A stretch of 36,652 bases of DNA, taken from positions 1 to 36,652 of the forward strand of contig JAQGIE010000136.1 of the NCBI GenBank assembly GCA_028291365.1, in the 5' to 3' direction. This document shows, in pieces, positions 1-7,763 of this stretch (positions are counted from its first letter, which is position 1; each line of letters begins with the position of its first letter). Under the pieces are notes generated by a model. That model saw only the letters and a program-made list of their open reading frames with translations. It did not search any database and was not told where the DNA came from. Made by a program: the position numbers and the translations under genes. Source of the stretch: Rhodospirillales bacterium. GTDB lineage: Bacteria > Pseudomonadota > Alphaproteobacteria > BOG-932 > Roseiterribacteraceae.

Positions 1-1173
1 CTGAAGCTTTGCGATCGTGGTGTTCGGCACGCCGGCGAAATTGTTCGCGGCCAGATATTGCGGGCTGGTCTTCACCCAGTCCTTCAAACCGATCTCCTGG
101 AACGTACCGTTGTCCCAGGTCTGGACGATCTCGAGATCCTCGTTGCCGATGTTGCGGACCGCATGGCCGAAGCCCGCCGGAATGTACGCGACGTCGCCCG
201 GGTTGAACTCGGCGACCTTGCCGCGTCCGCCCGAGCCGAACATCGCGACCTGGCCTTTGCCGCGAAGATAATAGTGCCACTCATTGGCGTTGGGATTCCA
301 ATGCAGCTCTTTGATCGCGCCGGGCTTGATGACCATCACGCCGCCCGACATCGTCTTGGAGATGGGCCACGCGTCAACGGTGGCGAGGTGGAACGTTCCG
401 CCCTCGAAGTCGCGGCGTGCTTTGGCATCGCGCAGACTGAATTTATGCGTCGAGTCCTTCGGCCACGGCGCGTCCACTGCTTGTGTTACAGGCACCACCG
501 GGCCGGACTGGATGTAGGTCTCGCCTTTCGGAAAGGCGTCGAACAGGTCTTTCGTCACGCCGAAATTCAACGCCAGCAGCTCTTTCGGCGTTACGTCGAT
601 CCAATCGGTGATCGAGAAGGTGCCGTGTTCGGAGAAGGCGCCATTGTCGAACGACAGGATGAAGTGACAGGGCTTGCTGCCGATCGTCTGGATCGAATGG
701 CCATGGCCTCTCGGGAAATACCAGAGATCGCCGGGTCCATAATTGTTGACTTCGGTCTGGCCCGAGGGGTCGAGCACGACCGTCTGGCACTGACCGTCAA
801 TGACGAACGCCCACTCCGCTGCGATCGCGTGCCAGTGCAGCTCGCGCGAAGCGCCGGGGTCCAGGAACATATGGACGCCCGCAATTCCTTTGCTGATCGG
901 GAATTGATGAACCGTCGCTTCTTTGGCCCAGCCGCCCGACGTGATTTTCGGTTTCGAGCCGTCCAGCGAGTAGCGGAATTCGGGCATTGCTCCCACGTCC
1001 TTGGGATCGTGGTAGGCGACCTTGTCGCCCGGCGCGAGTTGCGTAGCGTTACGTCCAAACCCGCCATCGCCGGGCTTGGCGTTGTTCTCTGCGAGCGCTG
1101 GCGTCGCGAGCGCAATCAGCCCGCTCGCACCAAATACTGCACCGCCCAAAAGCGTGCGTCGGCTTGTTTCCAT
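1..1173 (-). CDS. Bicupin oxalate decarboxylase-like protein, partial (C-terminus beyond window)
   Basis: The frame stays open to base 1, giving 391 visible residues. ATG at 1173 has an AGGA ribosome site; an in-frame ATG at 1188 is the alternative. The N-terminus (SRRTLLGG, then ALATPALA) looks like a Tat signal, so export is likely. Two cupin domains follow. The first has the metal set H113, H115, E120, H159 with R110 before it, and a lid-like Ser-Glu-His-Gly-Thr at 181-185. The second has H291, N293, E298, H337, so one of its His ligands is Asn. In characterised OxdC the N-terminal Mn site plus the lid glutamate does the decarboxylation (oxalate to formate and CO2), and both features are kept here. 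The substrate is inferred; a related bicupin with another substrate is possible. It diverges from a LysR regulator, its likely controller. Confidence 0.8.
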   Translation of the reverse strand, partial: METSRRTLLGGAVFGASGLIALATPALAENNAKPGDGGFGRNATQLAPGDKVAYHDPKDVGAMPEFRYSLDGSKPKITSGGWAKEATVHQFPISKGIAGVHMFLDPGASRELHWHAIAAEWAFVIDGQCQTVVLDPSGQTEVNNYGPGDLWYFPRGHGHSIQTIGSKPCHFILSFDNGAFSEHGTFSITDWIDVTPKELLALNFGVTKDLFDAFPKGETYIQSGPVVPVTQAVDAPWPKDSTHKFSLRDAKARRDFEGGTFHLATVDAWPISKTMSGGVMVIKPGAIKELHWNPNANEWHYYLRGKGQVAMFGSGGRGKVAEFNPGDVAYIPAGFGHAVRNIGNEDLEIVQTWDNGTFQEIGLKDWVKTSPQYLAANNFAGVPNTTIAKLQ

Positions 1174-1229
1174 CTTGGTGTTCCTCATGGCGCAATCCGG
1201 GTCGCGTAGTGCCCAGACTTGATCTCTGC

Positions 1230-1242
1230 CAGTATGAAACTG
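1230..1242. promoter_or_regulatory. Possible LysR-type binding dyad between oxdC-like gene and lysR
   Basis: CAGT-atgaa-ACTG forms a short inverted repeat in the 110-bp divergent spacer, which is where a LysR regulator would bind to control both promoters. The arms are only 4 bp, so chance occurrence is plausible. Confidence 0.25.
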
Positions 1243-1285
1243 TGACGCAGCCCGACGCTAACGATTACGGTCATGGAGATTCATG

Positions 1286-2158
1286 ATGACCGTCGCGTTC
1301 GACCCAATTCTTCTACGAACGTTTCTGGCGGTGGTGGAGACCGGCGGTTTCACTGCCGCGGCGCGCAAACTGAATCTCAGCCAGTCAACGGTAAGCCAGC
1401 ATATCCAGCGGCTCGAAGCGGGCGCCGGACGCCCGCTGCTGGCGCGCGACACGCATACGGTCGACCTCACCGTCGACGGCAATGTGATGGTCGATCTGGC
1501 GCGCGAAATTCTCGAAAGCTTGCAGCGCGCGTCCGACTATTTTTCGAACGCCGCGCCGCGCGGCCGCGTGCGCCTGGGCGTCTCGGAGGATGTCGCGCTC
1601 ACGCGCCTGCCGGATCTGCTGCGCGACTTCATCGACGCCTACCCGCTCCTCACGCTCGAGCTGCGGGTGGGACTCACCAGCATGCTCTATCGCCGGCTCG
1701 ATGCGGGTCATCTCGATCTTGTCTTCGCCAAGCGGCGCGAGGGTGACGAGCGCGGCGTTTCCATCTGGCGCGAGAGGCTGGTCTGGATGTGCGCACCGCG
1801 ATTCAGGCTGAATGCCGACGCGCCGATTCCGCTCGTTCTGTACCCGTCCTCTTCGATCACCAGCCAGCTGGCGATGGCGGCGCTGAACCGCGCCGGCCGG
1901 CCCTGGTTCATCGCCGGGACGAGTCAGACGTTGGGCGGCCTGCGCGCGGCGACGCTGGCGGGGCTCGGCGTGACCGCGCAATCGAGCCTGCTGTTACAGG
2001 AAGGTCGGCTTGCGCGTGCGCCCGATGCGCTCGGCCTGCCGGCCACGGGCGAGGTCGAGTTCGTCGTGCTGGGACGCAGCACGCGTCTGTTCGGCGGCGC
2101 GGCCGCGCTCGCGGCGGTCATCGAGCAGCACGGCCCGGAGATCTGGGCCCACGGCTGA
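1286..2158 (+). CDS. LysR family transcriptional regulator
   Basis: This 290-aa protein is the usual LysR length. An N-terminal winged helix-turn-helix (about residues 5-63) contains the family signature FTAAARKLNLSQSTVSQHI, followed by a linker helix and a type-2 periplasmic-binding-like effector domain (about 88-285). ATG at 1286 is preferred over the adjacent ATG at 1283 because GGAGA at 1275-1279 is then better spaced. It lies divergent to the bicupin gene, and LysR regulators commonly control the divergent neighbour. The effector is unknown; an oxalate-like acid is only a guess from context. The downstream gene is convergent, so it is probably monocistronic. Confidence 0.9.
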   Translation: MTVAFDPILLRTFLAVVETGGFTAAARKLNLSQSTVSQHIQRLEAGAGRPLLARDTHTVDLTVDGNVMVDLAREILESLQRASDYFSNAAPRGRVRLGVSEDVALTRLPDLLRDFIDAYPLLTLELRVGLTSMLYRRLDAGHLDLVFAKRREGDERGVSIWRERLVWMCAPRFRLNADAPIPLVLYPSSSITSQLAMAALNRAGRPWFIAGTSQTLGGLRAATLAGLGVTAQSSLLLQEGRLARAPDALGLPATGEVEFVVLGRSTRLFGGAAALAAVIEQHGPEIWAHG

Positions 2159-2213
2159 GCGCTGATTGCACTTTGGTGGCGTCGCGCGCGCAATTTCCGG
2201 GAGCGCAGCCTGT

Positions 2214-3293
2214 TCACCCGAACGTGAACACGAAGACCTGCGCTGCCGGGTCGAGAAACTCGATTTCGAACTGCCGATCCGCGATCGGCGCCTGCTGGCG
2301 GATGAGCTGATACATGCGGGGCTCCTCGACCGTGCCGTGTCCCTCAGCGTCGACATCAACCCCGCTTGATGCGCCAGGTGGCTGTCCGTCAATCGACACG
2401 CGGAATCGAACCGAGGTGTCGCGCGTCGCTGGCCCCATGACGAGATGAACGTCGCGCGCGTGAAAGCGGTAGGTGATCTTCCCGTTGGCGTCGTGCGAAA
2501 CCGCGAACTCTTTCCGCATCGTCCAGCCGCCGGTAAGAGCCCACTCGTTGAGTCGCAGCTGAGCGGGGGCGGCATAGACACGACGCCGGTCCGGAAGTCC
2601 TCCACCGGGAGACGCGAGGCGCTCGGCGCTCGCGTAGCCGACATATGTTTCCGGCGAGCGCAGGCTCTTCCAGTCAGCGCCGGCTTCTGCGCCGTGTCCT
2701 TCGATCGCAACCAGCTGACCTGCTGGCGAACCGTGCCCAGCCTCGGCGAGCAACTGCTGAATGATCCCTTCCAGCTGCTCGTATTCGCCTTCTCCGAACT
2801 GGTGGTGTCGAATACGGCCCTGCGCGTCGACCAGATAGAGGGCAGGCCAATACTGATTTCCGAACGCGTTCCAGATCGCGTAGTCGCTGTCGACTGCGAT
2901 CGGATAGTCGACATTCTGTTCCTTCGCGACCTTGCGAACGTTGTCGACGTCTTTCTCGAAGCTGAACTCCGGCGTGTGCACGCCGACGACGACCAATCCC
3001 TGGTCGCCGTATTTTTGCGCCCAGGCGCGCAAGTAGGGCAGCGTGCGCCGCCAGTTGATGCAGGTGTAGGTCCAGAAGTCGACGAGCACCACCTTGCCGC
3101 GGAGATCCGCGGGGCGCAGCGGTTGCGAGTTGAGCCATGCGGTGGCTCGATTGAAATCGGGCATTTTGCCCTCGTCCGGCAATCGAACCGTTGACGTCAG
3201 CCGCACCATGCCGGTGTCCGCTGCGGAGGTTTCGATCGAAGCGCAGGTCACGCTGAGAGCGACTGCAGCTAGCCAGAGCAGCGGTGATTTCAT
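2214..3293 (-). CDS. Exported thioredoxin-like (redoxin/DipZ-type C-terminal) protein with single active-site Cys
   Basis: The 359-aa product starts at ATG 3293 with a signal peptide (MKSPLLWLAAVALSV, then ETSAA). A thioredoxin-fold domain spans about residues 40-180 and reads FWTYTCINWRRTLPYL: the position of the second active-site Cys (CxxC) is Trp. Downstream motifs (GVHTPEF, PALYLVDAQGRIRHHQFGEG) match the redoxin family attached to DipZ-type proteins, followed by a roughly 150-residue C-terminal beta domain of the kind seen in DipZ. No CcdA-like membrane part is present. I recall a CINW variant in this family, so it is probably natural. A periplasmic redox or binding role is likely, but ordinary dithiol exchange is not possible with one Cys. 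Confidence 0.8.
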   Translation of the reverse strand: MKSPLLWLAAVALSVTCASIETSAADTGMVRLTSTVRLPDEGKMPDFNRATAWLNSQPLRPADLRGKVVLVDFWTYTCINWRRTLPYLRAWAQKYGDQGLVVVGVHTPEFSFEKDVDNVRKVAKEQNVDYPIAVDSDYAIWNAFGNQYWPALYLVDAQGRIRHHQFGEGEYEQLEGIIQQLLAEAGHGSPAGQLVAIEGHGAEAGADWKSLRSPETYVGYASAERLASPGGGLPDRRRVYAAPAQLRLNEWALTGGWTMRKEFAVSHDANGKITYRFHARDVHLVMGPATRDTSVRFRVSIDGQPPGASSGVDVDAEGHGTVEEPRMYQLIRQQAPIADRQFEIEFLDPAAQVFVFTFG

Positions 3294-3631
3294 GATTGTG
3301 CATTCCGATCTGTTCGCCCGCGGGCGAACCAGATGCATGACGGCGACTGCAAAGATACTGCAAAGACCTGAATGCCGCCCGCAGTTCGGCAGCAAATAGC
3401 TCGGGTTGCTCCCGCGCTCCGAAGTGCCTCTGATGCGGTACGAGCGCGGTGACGCCTACGCGGGCTCACGACGATCCGTGCGCAATCATCATCGCGGACG
3501 CGCTCATCGTGATTGGCACGGCGCTCGGGCGAGATTTACGACATGAAGATCTGGGAGAGCGACGCCGTCCCGCTCCGATTGATGCCTGGCATGCGTACGG
3601 ACACGGGCTAGAAAATGGGCGTCCCTCAAAA
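3294..3631. other. Gene-poor stretch upstream of hicAB
   Basis: I find no convincing gene here. There is an 11-bp tandem repeat (ACTGCAAAGAT/ACTGCAAAGAC) near 3345-3370. A short open frame at 3513-3611 ends in a peptide containing GEIYDMKIWESD, faintly like C-termini of LamG/phage structural proteins. It has no start or ribosome site and is interrupted by TGA at 3510, so at most it is a decayed remnant. Confidence 0.4.
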
Positions 3632-3685
3632 GATATCACATTCCGCTATCATTCTCCTTGACCATAGATAGCGGACCCCGATATC
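3632..3685. promoter_or_regulatory. 54-bp symmetric dyad, probable hicAB operator
   Basis: The sequence reads GATATC-N4-TCCGCTATC-N16-GATAGCGGA-N4-GATATC. The inner 9-bp arms are perfect inverted repeats, and the GATATC blocks sit at identical distances outside them. The dyad ends 9 bp before the GTG start of hicA and covers a possible promoter (TTGACC at 3658, TATCAA at 3682). HicB antitoxins with DNA-binding C-termini repress their own operon, so this is the natural operator candidate. The symmetry is seen; the binding role is inferred. Confidence 0.7.
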
Positions 3686-3694
3686 AAACCGGGG

Positions 3695-3949
3695 GTGAAC
3701 AACAAGCATCGCAAGACCCTGGGCGACATCTTCACGAGCCCGACCCGTCTGGACGTGCGCTGGTCGGAAATCGAGGCCCTGGTCCGGGCGCTGGGCGGCG
3801 AGATCGAAGAGCGCGCGGGTAGCCGCGTCGGCATGACCCTGAACGGGATCAGGGCCGTCTTCCACCGCCCCCACCCCAAGCCGACGACCAAGAAGGGCGC
3901 GGTCGACGCGGTGCGGTTGTTCCTGATGAACGCAGGAGTGAAACCATGA
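3695..3949 (+). CDS. hicA: HicA-type toxin (predicted mRNA interferase)
   Basis: This 84-aa protein starts at GTG. It has the compact HicA alpha/beta fold: KTLGDIFTSP, a helix with WSEIEALVRALGGEI, a SRVGMTLNG strand and the His-rich strand VFHRPHP (H57, H60). It ends in the PTTKKGAVDAVRLFLMNAG segment typical of this HicA subfamily. The toxin cleaves mRNA and is neutralised by HicB. Its stop overlaps the hicB start (ATGA at 3946-3949), so translation is coupled. The gene order toxin then antitoxin is usual for hicAB. A large dyad sits directly upstream. The pair may act in stress response, persistence or stabilisation of this locus. Confidence 0.9.
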   Translation: MNNKHRKTLGDIFTSPTRLDVRWSEIEALVRALGGEIEERAGSRVGMTLNGIRAVFHRPHPKPTTKKGAVDAVRLFLMNAGVKP

Positions 3950-4269
3950 CGCTGGAATACAAGGGCTACGTCGCCGGCCCGATCGACTTCGATGCCGACG
4001 ACGGCACCTTCTCGGGCACCGTCGCCGGCCTGAAAGACGTGCTGCATTTCGAGGGCACGACCGCAGACGAGCTGCGCGCGTCGTTCCAAGGCACGATCGA
4101 GGAATATCTGAAGATGTGCGCGGAGCGCGGCGAGCAGCCGGACAAAGCCTACAAGGGCGAGATCCTGGCCCGCGTCGGCCCCGAGCTGCACCGCAAGGCC
4201 GCGATGAAGGCGGCGCAGAAGGGCGAGAGCTTGAGCGAGTACGTCGCGCAGCTGCTCGAGACCGCCTGA
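3946..4269 (+). CDS. hicB: HicB antitoxin
   Basis: This 107-aa protein shows the HicB pattern in order: an N-terminal RNase-H-like domain (YKGYVAGPIDFDADDGTFSG, FEGTTADELRASF, EEYLKMCAERGEQPDK) and a C-terminal segment with ELHRKAAMKAA and SLSEYVAQLL (about residues 80-105), which looks like a ribbon-helix-helix DNA-binding unit. Such antitoxins bind HicA and autorepress the operon through the C-terminal domain, consistent with the dyad upstream. It is translationally coupled to hicA by a 4-base overlap. The stop codon overlaps a further ATG (TGATG), see the next entry. Confidence 0.92.
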   Translation: MTLEYKGYVAGPIDFDADDGTFSGTVAGLKDVLHFEGTTADELRASFQGTIEEYLKMCAERGEQPDKAYKGEILARVGPELHRKAAMKAAQKGESLSEYVAQLLETA

Positions 4270-4442
4270 TGAGCAAACTCGGCGAGGCGCTGATCACGTC
4301 GATGCGCGTCGTCGGAGGTTCGTCGCGCAGACGGGCGTTCCATGTCGACGCAAACGGCGGAGAATTTCGTGTCCCGGCGACCGGCAACTCGGCCCGCCAG
4401 GGGGTGTTACCTGGACGCGATCGGGTCGGTCGAGCGGTACCT
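4269..4442 (+). pseudogene. Possible third-ORF remnant after hicB
   Basis: An ATG overlapping the hicB stop opens a frame beginning MSKLGEALITSMR, which resembles starts of some small HTH antitoxin-type proteins. After about 15 residues any resemblance ends, and the frame then runs through the tRNA-Arg gene on the other strand. The frame beyond 4442 therefore cannot be a real protein. It may be the stump of a gene lost by deletion, or chance. Confidence 0.25.
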
Positions 4443-4463
4443 AAAAAGCCATTGAAAAATGGC
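4443..4463 (-). terminator. Rho-independent terminator of tRNA-Arg(ACG)
   Basis: On the minus strand, GCCATT-TTTC-AATGGC forms a 6-bp hairpin followed by five T. The left arm begins in the tRNA's discriminator/CCA bases, so termination is immediately at the tRNA end. Confidence 0.7.
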
Positions 4464-4535
4464 GCGCCCGGAAGGACTCGAACCTCCAACCTTCTGATCC
4501 GTAGTCAGATGCTCTATCCATTGAGCTACGGGCGC
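4460..4535 (-). tRNA. tRNA-Arg (anticodon ACG), CCA encoded
   Basis: The 76-nt cloverleaf has acceptor GCGCCCG/CGGGCGC, D arm GCTC/GAGC, anticodon stem TCTGA/TCAGA around loop CTACGGA, and T arm GGAGG-TTCGAGT-CCTTC. It has discriminator G and genomic CCA. Anticodon ACG (A34 normally edited to inosine) reads CGU, CGC and CGA arginine codons. It has its own promoter and terminator, and is one of three tRNA-Arg genes in the window. Confidence 0.97.
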
Positions 4536-4568
4536 TTTTTCGGGCGGGGGTGCCGCCGGAAGGCCGGG

Positions 4569-4597
4569 AACCTAGTCTAAGCCTTTGGGGGTTGCAA
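4569..4597 (-). promoter_or_regulatory. Promoter of tRNA-Arg(ACG)
   Basis: Minus strand TTGCAA (-35), 17-bp spacer, TAGGTT (-10). The predicted start is about 27 nt upstream of the mature tRNA 5' end, followed by a G/C-rich segment typical of stable RNA promoters. Confidence 0.6.
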
Positions 4598-4716
4598 GGC
4601 CGCCACGGCAACCTCGGCGCCGCACCCCGAAACCCCCGAGATCATTGACGGATCCACCCGACGCTGCCATTCCAAGATGGCTCCGAAGAAGTAAGTGCGA
4701 GAACCGCGGAGCGCCA

Positions 4717-5793
4717 ATGAGGGATGGACGCTTGAGCCCGCGCGCGCCGCTTCGCCTGGTCGCTTTGTCGAGCCTTGTCGCTCTTACATCCTGCACCCAG
4801 CCCAATGCCATTGCCGCCCAGACCTCGTCGCCTTCCGCGACGCGCATGGCCGCAGCCGAGCGCGCCGTCACGCCGCCGAGCCAGACCGACATCGGCGCCA
4901 AGGCCGCTGAGCTGCGCGCGCAGGCGACCGAACTTCAGACCCAACTCCGTACGCAGCGTTCGACGCTCGAAGCGGCTCGTGGCCAGGCGCTGACCGATCA
5001 GGCCGCCTACCAGGCCGCGACCGCGTCGATCGTGTCGCGCCTGCAGGTCGGCACGCCCAAAGGCAATCCGCGCCTGGTCGCCGCCGCCGGCGAAGCGCAG
5101 GCGCGCCTCGATCAAGTCGAAGGCGACCAGACGCGCGTGCGCGCGCTGGCCGACGACATCCGCCGCGGCGGCGATCGCGCCGGCGCCATCCTGGGCGAAA
5201 CGCGCCGCACCCTGACCCTGTCGGGCGCGGTCGAAGAAGATCACGCGCTGCTGCATGAAGTCGAAGACGAGACCAATGGATTGGTCGTCCAGCTCGCGCG
5301 CCTGACGCGCGAGGTCGATGCCGATGTGCTGCGCCAGACGCAGCTGATCGCCGCCGAGCGCAAGCGACTCGCGGCGCTGCAGATCTCGATCCAGCGCGGC
5401 GAGCTGGTACCCGGCGCCGCCGTGAGCCCGGCCCCCGCCCCGGCTGAGCGCCCCGCCGCTGCAATGTCTGCGGCCGCGGCGCCGGAAAAGAAGTCCGAAC
5501 GTCCGCTGGTGGTGATTCGCTTCGACCGTCCCGACGTCGCCTATGGACCGCAGCTCACCGGCGCGACCAAGGCCGCGCTGGTGCGGGTGCCTGAGGCCAA
5601 GTTCCAGGTCGATGCCGTAGCGCCCCACAAGAAGGGCGAAGCGACCGACAAGGCGCGTATCGCGGCCGCGCACGAAATCGATGGCGTGGTGAAGGTGCTG
5701 GTCGAAGCGGGCGTCGCGCGCGATCGGATCCGCACCGGCGCGCGCAGCAGCGGCACCGCCACCGGTCCGGAAGTGCATATCTACGTGCGCTGA
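4717..5793 (+). CDS. Coiled-coil lipoprotein with OmpA-like-fold C-terminal segment, function unknown
   Basis: The 358-aa product starts at ATG 4717 with GGAG 5 bases upstream. The N-terminus (PLRLVALSSLVALTSC) is a lipoprotein signal with Cys near residue 26. A long Ala/Arg/Glu/Gln-rich helical stretch (about 60-240) should form coiled coil. A Pro/Ala linker (about 240-265) leads to a globular end with PLVVIRFDRPDVAYG and KARIAAAHEIDGVVKVLVEAG, resembling peptidoglycan-binding OmpA/MotB-like folds in its spacing. It is therefore likely an envelope-anchored structural or stress protein. I do not recognise a named family. It stands alone between two tRNA-Arg genes. Confidence 0.7.
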   Translation: MRDGRLSPRAPLRLVALSSLVALTSCTQPNAIAAQTSSPSATRMAAAERAVTPPSQTDIGAKAAELRAQATELQTQLRTQRSTLEAARGQALTDQAAYQAATASIVSRLQVGTPKGNPRLVAAAGEAQARLDQVEGDQTRVRALADDIRRGGDRAGAILGETRRTLTLSGAVEEDHALLHEVEDETNGLVVQLARLTREVDADVLRQTQLIAAERKRLAALQISIQRGELVPGAAVSPAPAPAERPAAAMSAAAAPEKKSERPLVVIRFDRPDVAYGPQLTGATKAALVRVPEAKFQVDAVAPHKKGEATDKARIAAAHEIDGVVKVLVEAGVARDRIRTGARSSGTATGPEVHIYVR

Positions 5794-5841
5794 CACAGCA
5801 GGTCTGGCGTCGCCGGGCAGGCACAAGGCGCGCAGCACCCG

Positions 5842-5870
5842 CTGACGAACCGGGCCTTTCCTGCTAGAAG
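5842..5870 (+). promoter_or_regulatory. Promoter of tRNA-Arg(CCT)
   Basis: CTGACG (-35), 17-bp spacer, TAGAAG (-10), then a GC-rich discriminator (gcgcccgcgc) as in stringently controlled stable RNA promoters. The start point would lie a few bases before the tRNA at 5884. Confidence 0.55.
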
Positions 5871-5883
5871 GCGCCCGCGCGCT

Positions 5884-5960
5884 GTCCCCGTAGCTCAGTC
5901 GGATAGAGCATCGGTTTCCTAAACCGGGGGTCGGAGGTTCGAATCCTCTCGGGGACGCCA
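5884..5960 (+). tRNA. tRNA-Arg (anticodon CCT), CCA encoded
   Basis: The 77-nt cloverleaf has acceptor GTCCCCG/CGGGGAC, D arm GCTC/GAGC, anticodon stem TCGGT/ACCGG with loop TTCCTAA, T loop TTCGAAT and discriminator G, and CCA is encoded. It decodes the rare AGG arginine codon. Confidence 0.97.
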
Positions 5961-5977
5961 GCGCCGCCCCATCCGCC

Positions 5978-7282
5978 TCACGCCCCGATCGTTTCGCCCA
6001 TCGACACGCCCGCCACCCTGCGCTTGCGATAGACGATCAGCGTCGAGATCAGGCCGCAGGCGCCGCCGAATGCCATCCACATGCCCGGTGCGGCCTTGTT
6101 GCCGGTCTCTTCGATCAGCCAGGTCGACACCAGCGGCGTGAAGCCGCCGAAGAACGCGGTCGCGAGCGAATAGGCGAGCGAGAAACCGGCGGTGCGAACT
6201 TCGACCGGCACGATCTCGGTCAGCGCGACCACCATGGCGCCGTTGTAGCTGCCGTACAGACACGACAACCACAGCAGCACGATCAGCATGTGCGGAAAGG
6301 TTGCATTTGCGACCAGCCACGCCAGCGCCGGATACGCGGTCAGCAGCGTGAGGCCGGAGAACAGCAGCAGGATCGGCTTGCGTCCGACCTTGTCCGACAG
6401 CGCGCCCATGACCGGCAGCCAGATGAAGTTCGACACCGCGACGCAGAAGGTCACGATCAGACTGTCGGTCGCCGACAGTTTCAACACGCTCTTGCCGAAG
6501 GTCGGCGTGTAGACGGTGATCGCGTAGAACGAAATCGTCGTCATCGCGACCATCAGCATGCCGAGCAGAACGATGCGCCAGCTGGTCGCGAGTCCGCGAA
6601 AGATCTCGCGCGCATTGGGTCGGCGATGACGGCGCAAAAATTCCGGGGTCTCTGCGAGTGAGCTGCGAATGTAGAAGAGGAACGGCACGATCAGGCAGCC
6701 GATGACGAACGGGACACGCCAGCCCCACTGATTCATTTCGTCGGGATTGAGCTGCTGACTCAACACATAGCCGAGGATCGCCGCGAACATGATCGCGACC
6801 TGCTGGCTGGCCGATTGCCAGGCGACGTAGAACCCTTTGCGCCCGGGCGTTGCCATTTCCGACAGATAGACCGACACGCCGCCGAGCTCGACGCCGGCCG
6901 AAAAGCCTTGCAGCAAGCGTCCTGCGAGGACCAGCAACGGCGCGACCAGCCCGATGGTCGCGTAGCCGGGCACGAACGCGATCAGCAACGTGCCCATTGC
7001 CATGATCAACAATGTGACGATCAGGCCGCGACGGCGGCCGACGCGGTCGACATACGCGCCGAGCAAGATCGCGCCCAACGGACGCATGAGAAATCCCGCC
7101 CCGAACGTCATGAAGGTCAGCATCAGCGAAGCGAATTCGCTGCCGGTCGGGAAGAAGGTTCTGGAGATATAGGTCGCGTAGAAGCCGAACAGAAAAAAGT
7201 CGAACATTTCGAGGAAATTGCCGCTGGTCACGCGCAGCACGGTCGCGACTTTCGACCCAAGACGCGCCGCTTCACCATCCAT
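5978..7282 (-). CDS. MFS transporter, metabolite:H+ symporter (citrate/tricarballylate type)
   Basis: The 434-aa, 12-helix carrier starts at ATG 7282. The opening [20 protein letters not shown] closely resembles citrate/tricarballylate-proton symporters (CitA/TcuC group of the metabolite:H+ symporter family). MFS motif A copies are seen as DRVGRRRG after TM2 and [10 protein letters not shown] after TM8, with [14 protein letters not shown] in TM4. It should import a carboxylate, probably a di- or tricarboxylate, with protons across the inner membrane; substrate assignment is by resemblance only. It is convergent with the tRNA-Arg(CCT) gene (17 bp between ends) and has no operon partner. Confidence 0.88.
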   Translation of the reverse strand: MDGEAARLGSKVATVLRVTSGNFLEMFDFFLFGFYATYISRTFFPTGSEFASLMLTFMTFGAGFLMRPLGAILLGAYVDRVGRRRGLIVTLLIMAMGTLLIAFVPGYATIGLVAPLLVLAGRLLQGFSAGVELGGVSVYLSEMATPGRKGFYVAWQSASQQVAIMFAAILGYVLSQQLNPDEMNQWGWRVPFVIGCLIVPFLFYIRSSLAETPEFLRRHRRPNAREIFRGLATSWRIVLLGMLMVAMTTISFYAITVYTPTFGKSVLKLSATDSLIVTFCVAVSNFIWLPVMGALSDKVGRKPILLLFSGLTLLTAYPALAWLVANATFPHMLIVLLWLSCLYGSYNGAMVVALTEIVPVEVRTAGFSLAYSLATAFFGGFTPLVSTWLIEETGNKAAPGMWMAFGGACGLISTLIVYRKRRVAGVSMGETIGA

Positions 7283-7697
7283 GACGTCTGTTCCCGATGT
7301 TTTGCGATTGCTTCGCAGGACGCTACGCGAGCACGTGCGCAGCGAGAAGTTCTCGCGCCCGATCGGCGCGCTCCAAATTGCTTGCGGCTGGCTAACGTGA
7401 CCTTTGTCGTTGGCGCCCGCGTGACGTCGCGGCTTGCGCAACTCGTCCGTCGCACCGGCGCGGTTGATATGGAAGCGCGACATCGAGATCGCCGAGCAAA
7501 ACGGATTCGCCGCGCGCCGGTGACGATGCTGACCGCGCGATCTCGGCCGGACGACTCTTGAAGACGTTTTCCATAGGATCGAGCGCATCGCTGGTTTCGG
7601 TGACGTGCGCCGATCACTTCGCGACCGCGCTTCAATTCCTTCGGCATGCGCGCCGCCCGGATGTCTCCCGACCCTGCGTGGGACAGGGAGCTCGCCC
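7283..7697. other. Upstream region of the symporter; no gene recognised
   Basis: This stretch of over 400 bp separates the divergent symporter and small lipoprotein genes. It must contain both promoters. I see only overlapping weak frames with no family resemblance, and no tRNA or clear structured RNA. Confidence 0.4.
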
Positions 7698-7721
7698 GTT
7701 CCGCCCAGCGGGCAGCGGAAC
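7698..7721 (+). other. Hairpin in the leader of the small lipoprotein gene
   Basis: GTTCCGC-N10-GCGGAAC gives a perfect 7-bp stem, lying 43 bp before the start codon. It could affect leader stability or translation; no specific role is shown. Confidence 0.3.
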
Positions 7722-7763
7722 GCCGCCTTCCCGGCACGGTTTCTTCTCCCAGGAGGAAACGAC

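Noticed and set aside
58-1209. Long open frame on the + strand opposite the bicupin gene
   Set aside because: The translation is Arg-rich with no domain, while the minus strand gives a clear two-cupin protein. It is a GC-rich shadow frame.
3513-3611. Possible phage/LamG protein C-terminus (GEIYDMKIWESD)
   Set aside because: Only about 30 codons, no start or ribosome site, and resemblance from memory only. Kept as a note in the spacer entry, not called a gene.
3632-4535. hicAB as an island integrated at the tRNA-Arg(ACG) 3' end
   Set aside because: No integrase and no second copy of the tRNA 3' end could be found to the left, so integration is not supported.
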